DNA from: CAYTID01 sp964437735
Lineage (GTDB): Bacteria > Bacteroidota > Ignavibacteria > UBA10030 > BY39
Direction of reading: 5' to 3'
Assembly: GCA_964437735.1 (NCBI GenBank)
Contig: CAYTID010000015.1
Span: 1 to 32,920 of the forward strand
DNA: 32,920 nt
Shown: piece after piece, positions 16,126 to 23,585 of the stretch
Layout of the letters: each line of letters opens with the position of its first letter
Numbering within the stretch: position 1 is the stretch's first letter
The notes under the pieces: generated by a model
What the model saw: only the letters and a program-made list of their open reading frames with translations
What the model was told of the DNA's origin: nothing
Databases searched by the model: none
Program-made: the position numbers and the translations under genes

Positions 16126-16485
16126 ATGGATAAAGCCTGGTGGTGGCTGAAAATTATTCCTGACACTGCTGCCACTCTAAGGAATTTGCAGGATGACAGA
16201 GTATTTATTTACGGAGATATAGACGACAATAAAATAGCTTCTGAAATTTCATCTAAATTTAAACACATAACTGTTAACAATACTGATAGTTTGGGATTAA
16301 TTCAAATAATAGATAATCCATATCGGGATCAGGGGCTAATGTGCTGGATAATTCCTTTTACCGAAAATTCTTTTCCCCAACTTTTACCATACGATGCATC
16401 CTATGTAATTGTCAATAATTCCGAAATTATAGAAAAAGGTGTTTGGTTTGAAGAAGATGATGATATTGTTGTTGAGATAAAATAA
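16126..16485 (+). CDS. C-terminal domain fragment of the upstream peptidase (out of frame)
   Basis: A 119-residue stretch beginning MDKAWWWLKIIPDTAATLRN and containing a beta-alpha pattern (RVFIYGDIDDNKIASEI). It has no signal peptide and no recognisable independent domain. The frame is open upstream of this ATG back to the G9 tract, and that upstream part (YNQLYKIAKRDSIE) connects smoothly to GVMIIGTRGGG of the peptidase. This strongly suggests it is the last 135 or so residues of one longer protein. If translated alone it would need the ATG at 16126, which lacks a good ribosome binding site. The C-terminus is acidic (FEEDDDIVVEIK). Confidence 0.6.
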   Translation: MDKAWWWLKIIPDTAATLRNLQDDRVFIYGDIDDNKIASEISSKFKHITVNNTDSLGLIQIIDNPYRDQGLMCWIIPFTENSFPQLLPYDASYVIVNNSEIIEKGVWFEEDDDIVVEIK

Positions 16486-16491
16486 ATAGTT

Positions 16492-16553
16492 GGAGTCCGC
16501 CTGTCCAAGGGACTCCTTCGGAGCGGCGGATGGAGTAATGGAGTAATGGAGTA
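16492..16553 (+). repeat. GC-rich hairpin pair followed by three tandem ATGGAGTA repeats
   Basis: GGAGTCC (16492-16498) can pair with GGACTCC (16510-16516). Alternatively TCCGCC (16496-16501) pairs with GGCGGA (16525-16530) around the mini-hairpin CTCC-TTC-GGAG (16513-16523). These folds are mutually exclusive. Three perfect 8-bp units ATGGAGTA then run from 16530 to 16553, each reading AUG-GAG-UAA. The GGAG of the last unit is 7 nt before the start codon at 16559 and can serve as its ribosome binding site. Confidence 0.75.
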
Positions 16554-16558
16554 AAATT

Positions 16559-17689
16559 ATGACTATAAATGATTTGAAGACGCCGGCGTTATTATTGGAT
16601 GTGGAAATCCTTGAAAAGAATTTGCAAGAGATGCAAAGTAAAGCTAACCGTCTGGGTGTTAATTTGCGTCCGCATATAAAAACCCACAAATGTATACAAA
16701 TTGCGAAACGGCAGATTGAACTTGGCGCGAAAGGAATAACGGTTTCTACATTCTATGAAGCTCAGAAGTTTGCAGAAGCCGGTTTTAAAGATATTACCTG
16801 GGCTTTTCCGGCTCCCGAATGTTATCTCGAAGATGCTGTAAGACTATCAGAAAAAATTACATTAAGAATACTGCTGGATAATTTACACACCTTCGAGAAA
16901 GTCGAAATAAAGTGCAAAGAGCTTAATCAAAATATTCATGTATGGTTGGAGATTGATTGCGGGCAGCACCGTTCAGGAGTCGATCCTAAATCAAAATATG
17001 CTGAAGATTTACTGAGAAAATTAATTGATTCGAAATATTTGATATTCGACGGCATCCTGACTCACGCAGGGCATTCCTATAGTGCAGCCAACAAAGAAGA
17101 AATCTACAAAATTGCAGATGATGAAAAGTCGGTGATGCTGGAATTTACTGAACGAATGAGAGATAAAGGAATAAGTATTCCTGCAATCAGTATCGGCTCG
17201 ACTCCAACAATGGCTGTAGCTGAAAATCTATATGGTATAACAGAAATACGTCCGGGAAATTATGTTTTTTATGATTTTTCACAGGTGCTTCTCGGAAGCT
17301 GTAAAACAGAGAATTGTACTTTAACGGTGTTATCGAGCGTTATTTCTCATCAACCGGGAGCAAATCATTTCATCATTGATGGCGGGGCGTTGACTTTTTC
17401 GAAAGATGCAGGTCCCCGTCAAATAGGAAATTATTCGGAATATGGAATGATATTCGATGATTATAGTGAGAAGATGCTTAATAACTTTCTGAAGATTCAA
17501 ACGCTGACACAGGAACACGGTAAAGTTTTAAAACTTAATCAGGAACCTGATAAATTAAAGTACGAAATTGGTACAAAATTAAGAATTTTAGAGAATCATT
17601 CCTGTTTGACTGCTGTTCTGTTTGATAAGTATTATTTGGTACAAAAAAATAATGTAGTTGGTGAGTGGGAGATATTAAGAGGAAGGTAA
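16559..17689 (+). CDS. D-serine dehydratase / D-threonine aldolase family PLP enzyme
   Basis: A 376-residue fold-type III (alanine racemase-like) PLP enzyme acting on D-beta-hydroxy amino acids. The PLP lysine is Lys41 in RPHIKTHK. Other family motifs are EIDCGQHRSGV, LTHAGHSY, SIGSTPT and EIRPGNYVFYD. Near the C-terminus the metal site reads His347-Ser-Cys349. The His-x-Cys pair is the zinc site described for eukaryotic-type D-serine dehydratase (DSD1), whereas D-threonine aldolases usually carry His-x-Asp, so D-serine dehydratase is the better guess. It is the last gene of the DUF2085/peptidase run. The start follows the triple ATGGAGTA array, whose last GGAG is correctly spaced. Possible roles are D-amino-acid catabolism or detoxification. 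Confidence 0.85.
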   Translation: MTINDLKTPALLLDVEILEKNLQEMQSKANRLGVNLRPHIKTHKCIQIAKRQIELGAKGITVSTFYEAQKFAEAGFKDITWAFPAPECYLEDAVRLSEKITLRILLDNLHTFEKVEIKCKELNQNIHVWLEIDCGQHRSGVDPKSKYAEDLLRKLIDSKYLIFDGILTHAGHSYSAANKEEIYKIADDEKSVMLEFTERMRDKGISIPAISIGSTPTMAVAENLYGITEIRPGNYVFYDFSQVLLGSCKTENCTLTVLSSVISHQPGANHFIIDGGALTFSKDAGPRQIGNYSEYGMIFDDYSEKMLNNFLKIQTLTQEHGKVLKLNQEPDKLKYEIGTKLRILENHSCLTAVLFDKYYLVQKNNVVGEWEILRGR

Positions 17690-17722
17690 ATAATATTCTT
17701 CTCCCTGCTCAATGCTGATTGA

Positions 17723-18916
17723 TCACTTATTCAATTTAATCCTGAAAGTTGTTCCTTTGCCTACTTTACTTTCAAGAAGTGTCAACTTTCCCTTATGGTA
17801 TGTTTCAATAATTCTTTTTGATAGCGACAATCCCAATCCCCAGCCGCGTTCTTTAGTACTGTACCCGGGTCTGAAGATATCTTTTTTAAATTTTTGGTCT
17901 ATCCCTTTTCCGGTATCTTTCACATCTATCAGTAGGCAGTTTCCTTTTTTGTGTGTATAAATAGTAATTAATCCACCCTTTTCAATCGCGTCGAGAGAAT
18001 TTTTTATGAGATTTTCTAAAACCCACTCAAATAAGTCACGGTTTATTTTTGCATGATAACCATTGTATTGATCAAAATTAATTTCTATGTTTTTCCGTAA
18101 TTGAGGGAGACGCCGTTGAAAGTACTCTACCATATTCCGAATAATTTCATCAATCGATTCATCATTCAGATTTGGTTTGGAACCAATTTTTGAGAAACGG
18201 TCTGTAACTTTTTGTAATCTTTGCAGATCATTTTCCATTTCATCAATTGTTTCCAATAATTTACTATTCGATTCTGCATTAAGTTTTATCAATTCGATCC
18301 AACCCATAACATTTGAAAGGGGAGTACCTAATTGATGAGCGGTTTCCTTAGCCATCCCAACCCAAATGTTACTTTGTTCTGTTTTTTTGATATAACTGAA
18401 TCCGATATAACCTAATAGAATAAACATCCCTGCCAATGTGATTTCGATAAATGGAAGCCACCTTAACTCAGTAATAATTTCTGATTCCCCATAATGGACA
18501 TACTGTAAAATGATTGTATCGTTTACCGCAATTTTAATTGGAGGATTTTTTTGATCGAATTTTGAAATAAGCGACTGTAAAAATAATTCCTTATCGTTAA
18601 ATGACATCTTAGGAGAGAAATTTACATTCCGGGTGTTCATTTCAAACGGCGGGAGAGGATTATTATATGCATCGGATAATATAATCGGGAAATCGATTGC
18701 TTTTAAAACTTCATTAAAAATAAAACTGTAATCAACCTGATCGTCAGGATTTGTAGCTAAATACTGAAGTGACTTCGCATAAAGGTCGGCAATTTCTCTC
18801 TCTTTCGTCAATAATTTATTAACTATCGATTGAGTGTAAAACAAAGTTGTGAATACAAGTACGATTGCAAAAACTAGTAAGCTCAGTTTAATATTTGTCG
18901 ATTTTGGAGTAGCCAT
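17723..18916 (-). CDS. Membrane sensor histidine kinase
   Basis: A 397-residue two-component kinase. It has an N-terminal transmembrane helix (about 11-29), a periplasmic sensor region of about 125 residues, a second helix (about 155-177), then the catalytic part. The phospho-acceptor is His194 in AHQLGTPLS; the usual HE(L/I)xxPL motif here reads HQLGTPLS, a variant known in kinases. The N box (LENLIKNSLDAI), G1 box (DVKDTGKGID), F box (FRPGYSTK) and G2 box (GWGLGLS) are complete. The ATG at 18916 is preferred over the TTG just before it; it begins 3 nt after the purA stop, so the two are co-transcribed. No response regulator is adjacent. The coiled-coil regulator at 3561-5612 is the only receiver protein in the window, and any link is speculative. 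Confidence 0.9.
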   Translation of the reverse strand: MATPKSTNIKLSLLVFAIVLVFTTLFYTQSIVNKLLTKEREIADLYAKSLQYLATNPDDQVDYSFIFNEVLKAIDFPIILSDAYNNPLPPFEMNTRNVNFSPKMSFNDKELFLQSLISKFDQKNPPIKIAVNDTIILQYVHYGESEIITELRWLPFIEITLAGMFILLGYIGFSYIKKTEQSNIWVGMAKETAHQLGTPLSNVMGWIELIKLNAESNSKLLETIDEMENDLQRLQKVTDRFSKIGSKPNLNDESIDEIIRNMVEYFQRRLPQLRKNIEINFDQYNGYHAKINRDLFEWVLENLIKNSLDAIEKGGLITIYTHKKGNCLLIDVKDTGKGIDQKFKKDIFRPGYSTKERGWGLGLSLSKRIIETYHKGKLTLLESKVGKGTTFRIKLNK

Positions 18917-18919
18917 CAA

Positions 18920-20188
18920 TCAGCAGAAAATAGTTTCACTCCTTTTTGGTCCGATTGAAACAATTTTCACGGTAAGACCGGTTAATTCTTCTATTGCCTT
19001 TAAGTATATTTTGGTATTTACCGGAAAATCAGAATAATTAAAAATATTGGTGAAATCGGTTTTCCACCCTTCGAATCGCTTAAAAACCGGCGTAACTGAT
19101 TTAAGTGAGTTGACATCGGTCGGAAAAGTTTTTATTTTTTTTCCTTCATATTCATAACCGGTGCAAATAAATATTTCATCGAATTTGCTCAGCACATCAA
19201 GCTTTGTGACGGCTATAGTTTCAATGCCATTAATCATGGCTGAATATTTTAGCGCGAAAGCATCGAACCAACCGCATCTGCGGGGACGTCCTGTAGTAGC
19301 ACCATATTCAGCCCCTGCATCACGCAATTTATCGCCGGTCTCGTTACCTAATTCAGTCGGGAACGGACCGTTTCCAACTCGTGTACAATAGGCTTTAACT
19401 ACACCAATAACTGATTTAATTGAGGTCGGAGGTATTCCCAATCCCGTACATGCGCCGCCGCTTGTGGGATTAGAAGAAGTTACAAACGGATATGTCCCAT
19501 GATCTATATCAAGTAAAGCACCCTGTGCTCCTTCGGCAATAATCTTTTTCCCGTTCCTGATAGAATTGTTCAGGAAATATGCTGTATCTGTTACATATTC
19601 ATCATATATCTTATCGAAATTCTCAAAATCATGCAGTGTTTTATCGATATCAATTTTTTCTGCACCGTAAATATTTTCAAAAAGTTGATTGCTTTCGAGT
19701 ATATTTTTTTTCATTTTTTTTAAAAATGACTCTTTATCCAGAAGATCAACTAATTTAATTCCGGTTCGGGCAGCTTTGTCGATGTAAGAGGGACCAATAC
19801 CCCTGCCTGTAGTACCGATTTTATCCGGGCTTTTTTCTCTTAAGTTATCGAGAACTTTATGATATGGCATAATCAAGTGAGCATTGTGGCTAATCAGAAG
19901 TCTGCCCGATATGTCGATGTTCAATTTCTGCAGTTGATTTATTTCATCCATCAATGCGATGGGATCCAAGACAACGCCATTCCCGATTACGCATGTTACA
20001 TTCGGGTGGAATATCCCTGAAGGAATCAGATGAAGCACATATTGCTGGCTACCGATAACGACCGTATGTCCTGCATTAGCGCCACCCTGATATCTGGCGA
20101 CGATATCGATATTCTCGCTCAGTAAATCGACGATCTTACCCTTGCCTTCATCGCCCCATTGGGCACCGACTATAACTTCAACGCTCAT
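18920..20188 (-). CDS. purA: Adenylosuccinate synthetase
   Basis: A 422-residue cytoplasmic enzyme forming adenylosuccinate from IMP, aspartate and GTP, the first committed step to AMP. The N-terminal P-loop VGAQWGDEGKGKIVD contains the catalytic Asp13, and His41 in GGANAGHTV completes the pair. Other conserved parts are IGTTGRGIGPSYIDKAAR, EGAQGALLDIDHGTYPFVTSSNPTSGG (split motif) and the GTP/aspartate loop TGRPRRCGWFD. Length is typical. It is the first gene of a two-gene operon with the histidine kinase and is separated from the upstream STAS gene by a strong terminator. No Shine-Dalgarno precedes the ATG. Confidence 0.98.
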   Translation of the reverse strand: MSVEVIVGAQWGDEGKGKIVDLLSENIDIVARYQGGANAGHTVVIGSQQYVLHLIPSGIFHPNVTCVIGNGVVLDPIALMDEINQLQKLNIDISGRLLISHNAHLIMPYHKVLDNLREKSPDKIGTTGRGIGPSYIDKAARTGIKLVDLLDKESFLKKMKKNILESNQLFENIYGAEKIDIDKTLHDFENFDKIYDEYVTDTAYFLNNSIRNGKKIIAEGAQGALLDIDHGTYPFVTSSNPTSGGACTGLGIPPTSIKSVIGVVKAYCTRVGNGPFPTELGNETGDKLRDAGAEYGATTGRPRRCGWFDAFALKYSAMINGIETIAVTKLDVLSKFDEIFICTGYEYEGKKIKTFPTDVNSLKSVTPVFKRFEGWKTDFTNIFNYSDFPVNTKIYLKAIEELTGLTVKIVSIGPKRSETIFC

Positions 20189-20206
20189 AACAATTCTAAT
20201 AAAATA

Positions 20207-20244
20207 AAAACTCCGATAGGAAACAAGTTCGCTATCGGAGTTTT
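20207..20244 (-). terminator. Intrinsic terminator downstream of the secD-secF-STAS operon
   Basis: AAAACTCCGATAG (20207-20219) and CTATCGGAGTTTT (20232-20244) form a perfect 13-bp stem around a 12-nt loop. The 3' arm ends in T residues in both orientations. It follows the STAS stop by about 20 nt and precedes the purA start, so it separates two same-strand operons. Confidence 0.85.
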
Positions 20245-20264
20245 AAATTGGTTAAAAATAATTA

Positions 20265-20606
20265 CTATTTTGAATAACTCTCAACAGCTTTATTTACCGA
20301 TTTATATTGTTCAAAAATATTTGAAAGTTTAGTTATTAAAAATAAGTTTTCAATTTTTTTTGAAGCGCCTGAAATTTTCAGATCACCATTTGCATTCCTC
20401 ATCGTAGATAAACCCGCGATAAGCATTCCCAGTCCCGAGCTATTCATTAATTTTACTCCTTTTACATCCACAACAATTTGTTTCTTATCTTCAGAAACAA
20501 GTTTATGAAGCATATTGTTAAGGATTGCCGCATCCGGACCGCCCATAATGTTCCCCTCTAAACTAATGACGGTAACTTTTTTGTGTTGTTTAGTTGTAAA
20601 TTTCAT
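20265..20606 (-). CDS. STAS-domain anti-sigma factor antagonist (SpoIIAA-like)
   Basis: A 113-residue single-domain protein with the STAS pattern: GNIMGGPDAAILNNML, then IVVDVKGVKLMNSSGLGML, then a C-terminal helix FEQYKSVNKAVESY. The phosphorylatable serine of SpoIIAA-type antagonists corresponds to Ser56 or Ser57 in MNSSGLG; the Asp that usually precedes it is Asn here. Such proteins switch partner kinase/anti-sigma modules by phosphorylation. No RsbW/SpoIIAB-like kinase or phosphatase is in the window, so the partner is unknown. It lies 13 nt after secF and before a terminator, making it the last gene of the secDF operon. A 10-bp palindrome ATAGCGCTAT (20607-20616) sits just before its ATG. 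Confidence 0.9.
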   Translation of the reverse strand: MKFTTKQHKKVTVISLEGNIMGGPDAAILNNMLHKLVSEDKKQIVVDVKGVKLMNSSGLGMLIAGLSTMRNANGDLKISGASKKIENLFLITKLSNIFEQYKSVNKAVESYSK

Positions 20607-20619
20607 GATAGCGCTATTT

Positions 20620-21537
20620 TTATTTAACTTTTGGTTTATGTTTTAATGACCATTCATATACAACTGCGCTGGCAATGTATATCGAGGAATATGTTCCTGT
20701 CACAATGCCGACGGTAAGTGCAAATGCAAATCCTCTTGTAACTTCACCACCAAAGACCATAATAATCGACAGAACAAGGAAAATTGTTCCCGATGTGATT
20801 ATAGTTCTGCTCAAAGTATCATTAATGCTTTTGTTAATAATCTCCGTGAGGCTCATAGTTTTATAAATTTTAATGTTCTCACGTATACGATCAAAAATTA
20901 CTACTGAATCGTTAACAGATAAACCTACAAGCGTTAAAAAAGCAGCTATCATATTCTGATCGATTTCGAAATCAAGGAATGGGGTAGTTCCATCCAAAAT
21001 GGAAAGGATGCCCAAAGTAACAAAAACATCGTGAAATAAAGCTATAACAGCGCCGATTCCATAAATAAATTTAAACCGGAATCCGATGTATATTAGAATC
21101 ACAATTAGCGATGCAACGATAGCATACAAAGCGCTCGTACGCAATTCCTCACCGATCTTCGGACCGATTTTTTGTTCTTCGAGAACAAAGTTAGGATTAT
21201 CGGGGAAGTGTTTTGCGAGGGATTCTTTAATTTGATCTCCCATAGTAGTTCCGAAAGCATGTTCGGATGTTCTTATCAGGATTTTATTCGGATCTCCATA
21301 GATTTTAATTTCCGCTTTTGAAAGTCCGTCTTTCGTTAGCGCATCACGGATTTGTCCGATTTTGGGTACATTTTCGAATTCCACTACCATTTCGGTTCCG
21401 CCTAAAAAATCTATTCCGTAATCAATACCTTTAACGAATAAAGATATAAGTCCGGCAGCAATAACAACTATCGATAGGGTATAAAAATATTTTCTCTTAG
21501 TTAAAAAATCAATGTTTGTTTTCTTGAAAAATCTCAT
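20620..21537 (-). CDS. secF: Protein translocase subunit SecF
   Basis: A 305-residue inner-membrane RND-type subunit that, with SecD, uses the proton-motive force to complete Sec-dependent export. The N-terminal helix is followed by the signature GIDFLGGTEMVVEF, a short periplasmic domain, and five C-terminal helices with the conserved VGLSVNDSVVIFDRIREN and GIVTGTYSSIYIA motifs. Length and order match the family. SecD is encoded 21 nt upstream. Confidence 0.97.
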   Translation of the reverse strand: MRFFKKTNIDFLTKRKYFYTLSIVVIAAGLISLFVKGIDYGIDFLGGTEMVVEFENVPKIGQIRDALTKDGLSKAEIKIYGDPNKILIRTSEHAFGTTMGDQIKESLAKHFPDNPNFVLEEQKIGPKIGEELRTSALYAIVASLIVILIYIGFRFKFIYGIGAVIALFHDVFVTLGILSILDGTTPFLDFEIDQNMIAAFLTLVGLSVNDSVVIFDRIRENIKIYKTMSLTEIINKSINDTLSRTIITSGTIFLVLSIIMVFGGEVTRGFAFALTVGIVTGTYSSIYIASAVVYEWSLKHKPKVK

Positions 21538-21558
21538 TATTGTTTCTCCGTTTTACGA

Positions 21559-23412
21559 TTATCCAAAACTTATGTTTTGGCCTTTTTCAGCCATAATATT
21601 GAATACAACTCGAGTAATCACAATCGCACTGAATAAACTGGCTATAATACCGATCATCAGTGTTAGAGCAAAACCTTGAATTGGTCCAGTTCCGAAATTA
21701 TATAAAATTACACCCGTAAAGAATGTTGTTAGATTTGAATCGAATATCGCTGACCAAGCTTTACTAAACCCTGCATCAACAGCTGCCCGTAATGTTTTGC
21801 CGGTCACTGCTTCTTCTCTAACGCGTTCAAAAATCAGTACGTTTGCATCGACTGCAATTGCCATCGTCAAAATCATACCTGCGATGCCAGGCAACGTTAA
21901 CGTACCCTGGAATCCGGCTAATACACCCAGAATAAAGAGTAGGTTAAACAATAATGCGAGATCTGCAATTGAACCGGCTTTACTGTAATAGAAGATCATA
22001 AAAATTACTGTTAAAGCTAAAGCAAGCAGAGAGGATGTTACTCCTTTGTTGATTGAATCCTGACCAAGTGATGGTCCGACTGTTTGTTGTTGTATTATTT
22101 CAACAGGGGCGGGGAGTGCACCGGCTTTTAGTACGATTTCCAATAGACGTGCCTCGTCAATATTTTCCATTCCTTCAATTTGAGAATTACCGCCAACAAT
22201 TTTAGATCTCACAACCGGTGCGGAAAAAACTCCATTATCAAGAATGATAGCGATACGTTTATTAATATTTGCGCCGGTAATCCTTGCCCAATCTCGTGAT
22301 CCTTCAGAACTCATTTCCATCGTTACGATAGGTGTGTTATAATTCGGATCAATAGTTGCGCGAGCGTCCACAATTACGCCGCCGGTAAGTTCAGGTTCTT
22401 TCTTTACTGAATATAGTGTAAACCATTTTTTTCCTTCAGCAATAAATGAATGCTTGGCTGACCACGCAAATGCAAAATCAGTCGGGATAAGAGCCAGAAT
22501 CTCAGGCCTCCTTAAAATTCGGTTAACCTTTTCTCTGTTTTCTTCGGCAACATAGAATTCACCTCTTCCTTCAGGTTCTGGTCGGGCAAGGTAGAAGAAA
22601 GGATGTTCTTTAGCTGCATTTTCTTCCGCCTTTAATTGATCTTCAGGGAGTGGTATCTCACTTGTATCCTTTTCGGTAGTAGTTTTTTCCGACATCTGTT
22701 CCAAAGTATCAACGAGTGATTTTCCTGCCAAGAATTTATCAATTGATTCGGAAACTTTAAGTGTAATTTCAGGTTCTTTCAAGAGTTTAAATTCGAGTAG
22801 AGCTGTACCTTGTAGTAATTGTCTGACTTCTTCTTCCTTACTAACTCCTGGAAGTTCTACAATAATTCTTCTTCCGCCTTGTTTCTGAATGTTAGGTTCG
22901 GATACACCGTATTGGTCAATTCGGTTTCTTACTACTTCCATCGCCCGATCAATCGCGTTGTTAGATTCATTTTGCAGTCTTTCCACGATATCATCGTTTG
23001 AATCCCGAATATTCCCATAATATCGGCTCATCCGAATATCCTTTTGTTCAAATTTATCCTTCAATAAACCTGTTATAGGGTCATCTGTTTTTTTGGATTC
23101 GGTACTTACATCATTGATGATTGTAGTAAAAGTTTCATCCTTGTTTTTTGCGAGGTCTTCCAATAATTTCAGAACATTGACTTCAAGGACTACCCTCATA
23201 CCGCCCTGTAAATCGAGTCCGAGCTTTATGCGTTTACCGCGAGCTTCGCGAATATCAATCTCATTTTCTTCTAAGTAATTCAGACTGTCTTCGCCGCTTA
23301 GGCTTTTTAATTGTTTCGAAAAGTTGTAGTCTGTATATGTCGGATATAGCAGATACAACGATATTAAAATACTGAAAATAATTATAATTATTTTACCGCG
23401 TTGTCTTTTCAC
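21559..23412 (-). CDS. secD: Protein translocase subunit SecD
   Basis: A 617-residue inner-membrane translocase subunit. It has an N-terminal helix (about 7-25), the D1 motif KLGLDLQGGMRVVLEV, a large periplasmic P1 head (about 60-440, with an insertion rich in Glu/Lys near 245-270), and a six-helix membrane domain with AIAVDANVLIFERVREE and FGTGPIQGFALTLMIGI. The start is GTG at 23412, decided by an excellent GGAGGT 11 nt upstream. It opens the secD-secF-STAS operon and is divergent from ppiD, so two export/folding genes share a 173-nt promoter region. Confidence 0.97.
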   Translation of the reverse strand: MKRQRGKIIIIIFSILISLYLLYPTYTDYNFSKQLKSLSGEDSLNYLEENEIDIREARGKRIKLGLDLQGGMRVVLEVNVLKLLEDLAKNKDETFTTIINDVSTESKKTDDPITGLLKDKFEQKDIRMSRYYGNIRDSNDDIVERLQNESNNAIDRAMEVVRNRIDQYGVSEPNIQKQGGRRIIVELPGVSKEEEVRQLLQGTALLEFKLLKEPEITLKVSESIDKFLAGKSLVDTLEQMSEKTTTEKDTSEIPLPEDQLKAEENAAKEHPFFYLARPEPEGRGEFYVAEENREKVNRILRRPEILALIPTDFAFAWSAKHSFIAEGKKWFTLYSVKKEPELTGGVIVDARATIDPNYNTPIVTMEMSSEGSRDWARITGANINKRIAIILDNGVFSAPVVRSKIVGGNSQIEGMENIDEARLLEIVLKAGALPAPVEIIQQQTVGPSLGQDSINKGVTSSLLALALTVIFMIFYYSKAGSIADLALLFNLLFILGVLAGFQGTLTLPGIAGMILTMAIAVDANVLIFERVREEAVTGKTLRAAVDAGFSKAWSAIFDSNLTTFFTGVILYNFGTGPIQGFALTLMIGIIASLFSAIVITRVVFNIMAEKGQNISFG

Positions 23413-23510
23413 AAAAAAATAACCTCCAGTGGATGTTTGTTGTTACTTGAATATAGTGAATTTTGAGTAAAAATATAATTCAATATTACTTAAAAGTCAA
23501 CAAAAAAGTA

Positions 23511-23541
23511 TTGCTTATCTCATATTTTTCTTATATATTTG
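23511..23541 (+). promoter_or_regulatory. Candidate Bacteroidota-type promoter for ppiD
   Basis: TTG at 23511-23513 and TATATTTG at 23534-23541 are separated by 20 nt. This resembles the TTTG-N19/20-TAnnTTTG promoter described for Bacteroides-type primary sigma factors. Transcription would start near 23549, about 37 nt before the ppiD ATG, leaving room for its AGGAG ribosome binding site near 23570. Confidence 0.45.
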
Positions 23542-23585
23542 TATACTTTTAAATCAAACAAGTTAAAAAGGAGTAGATTTCTGTT

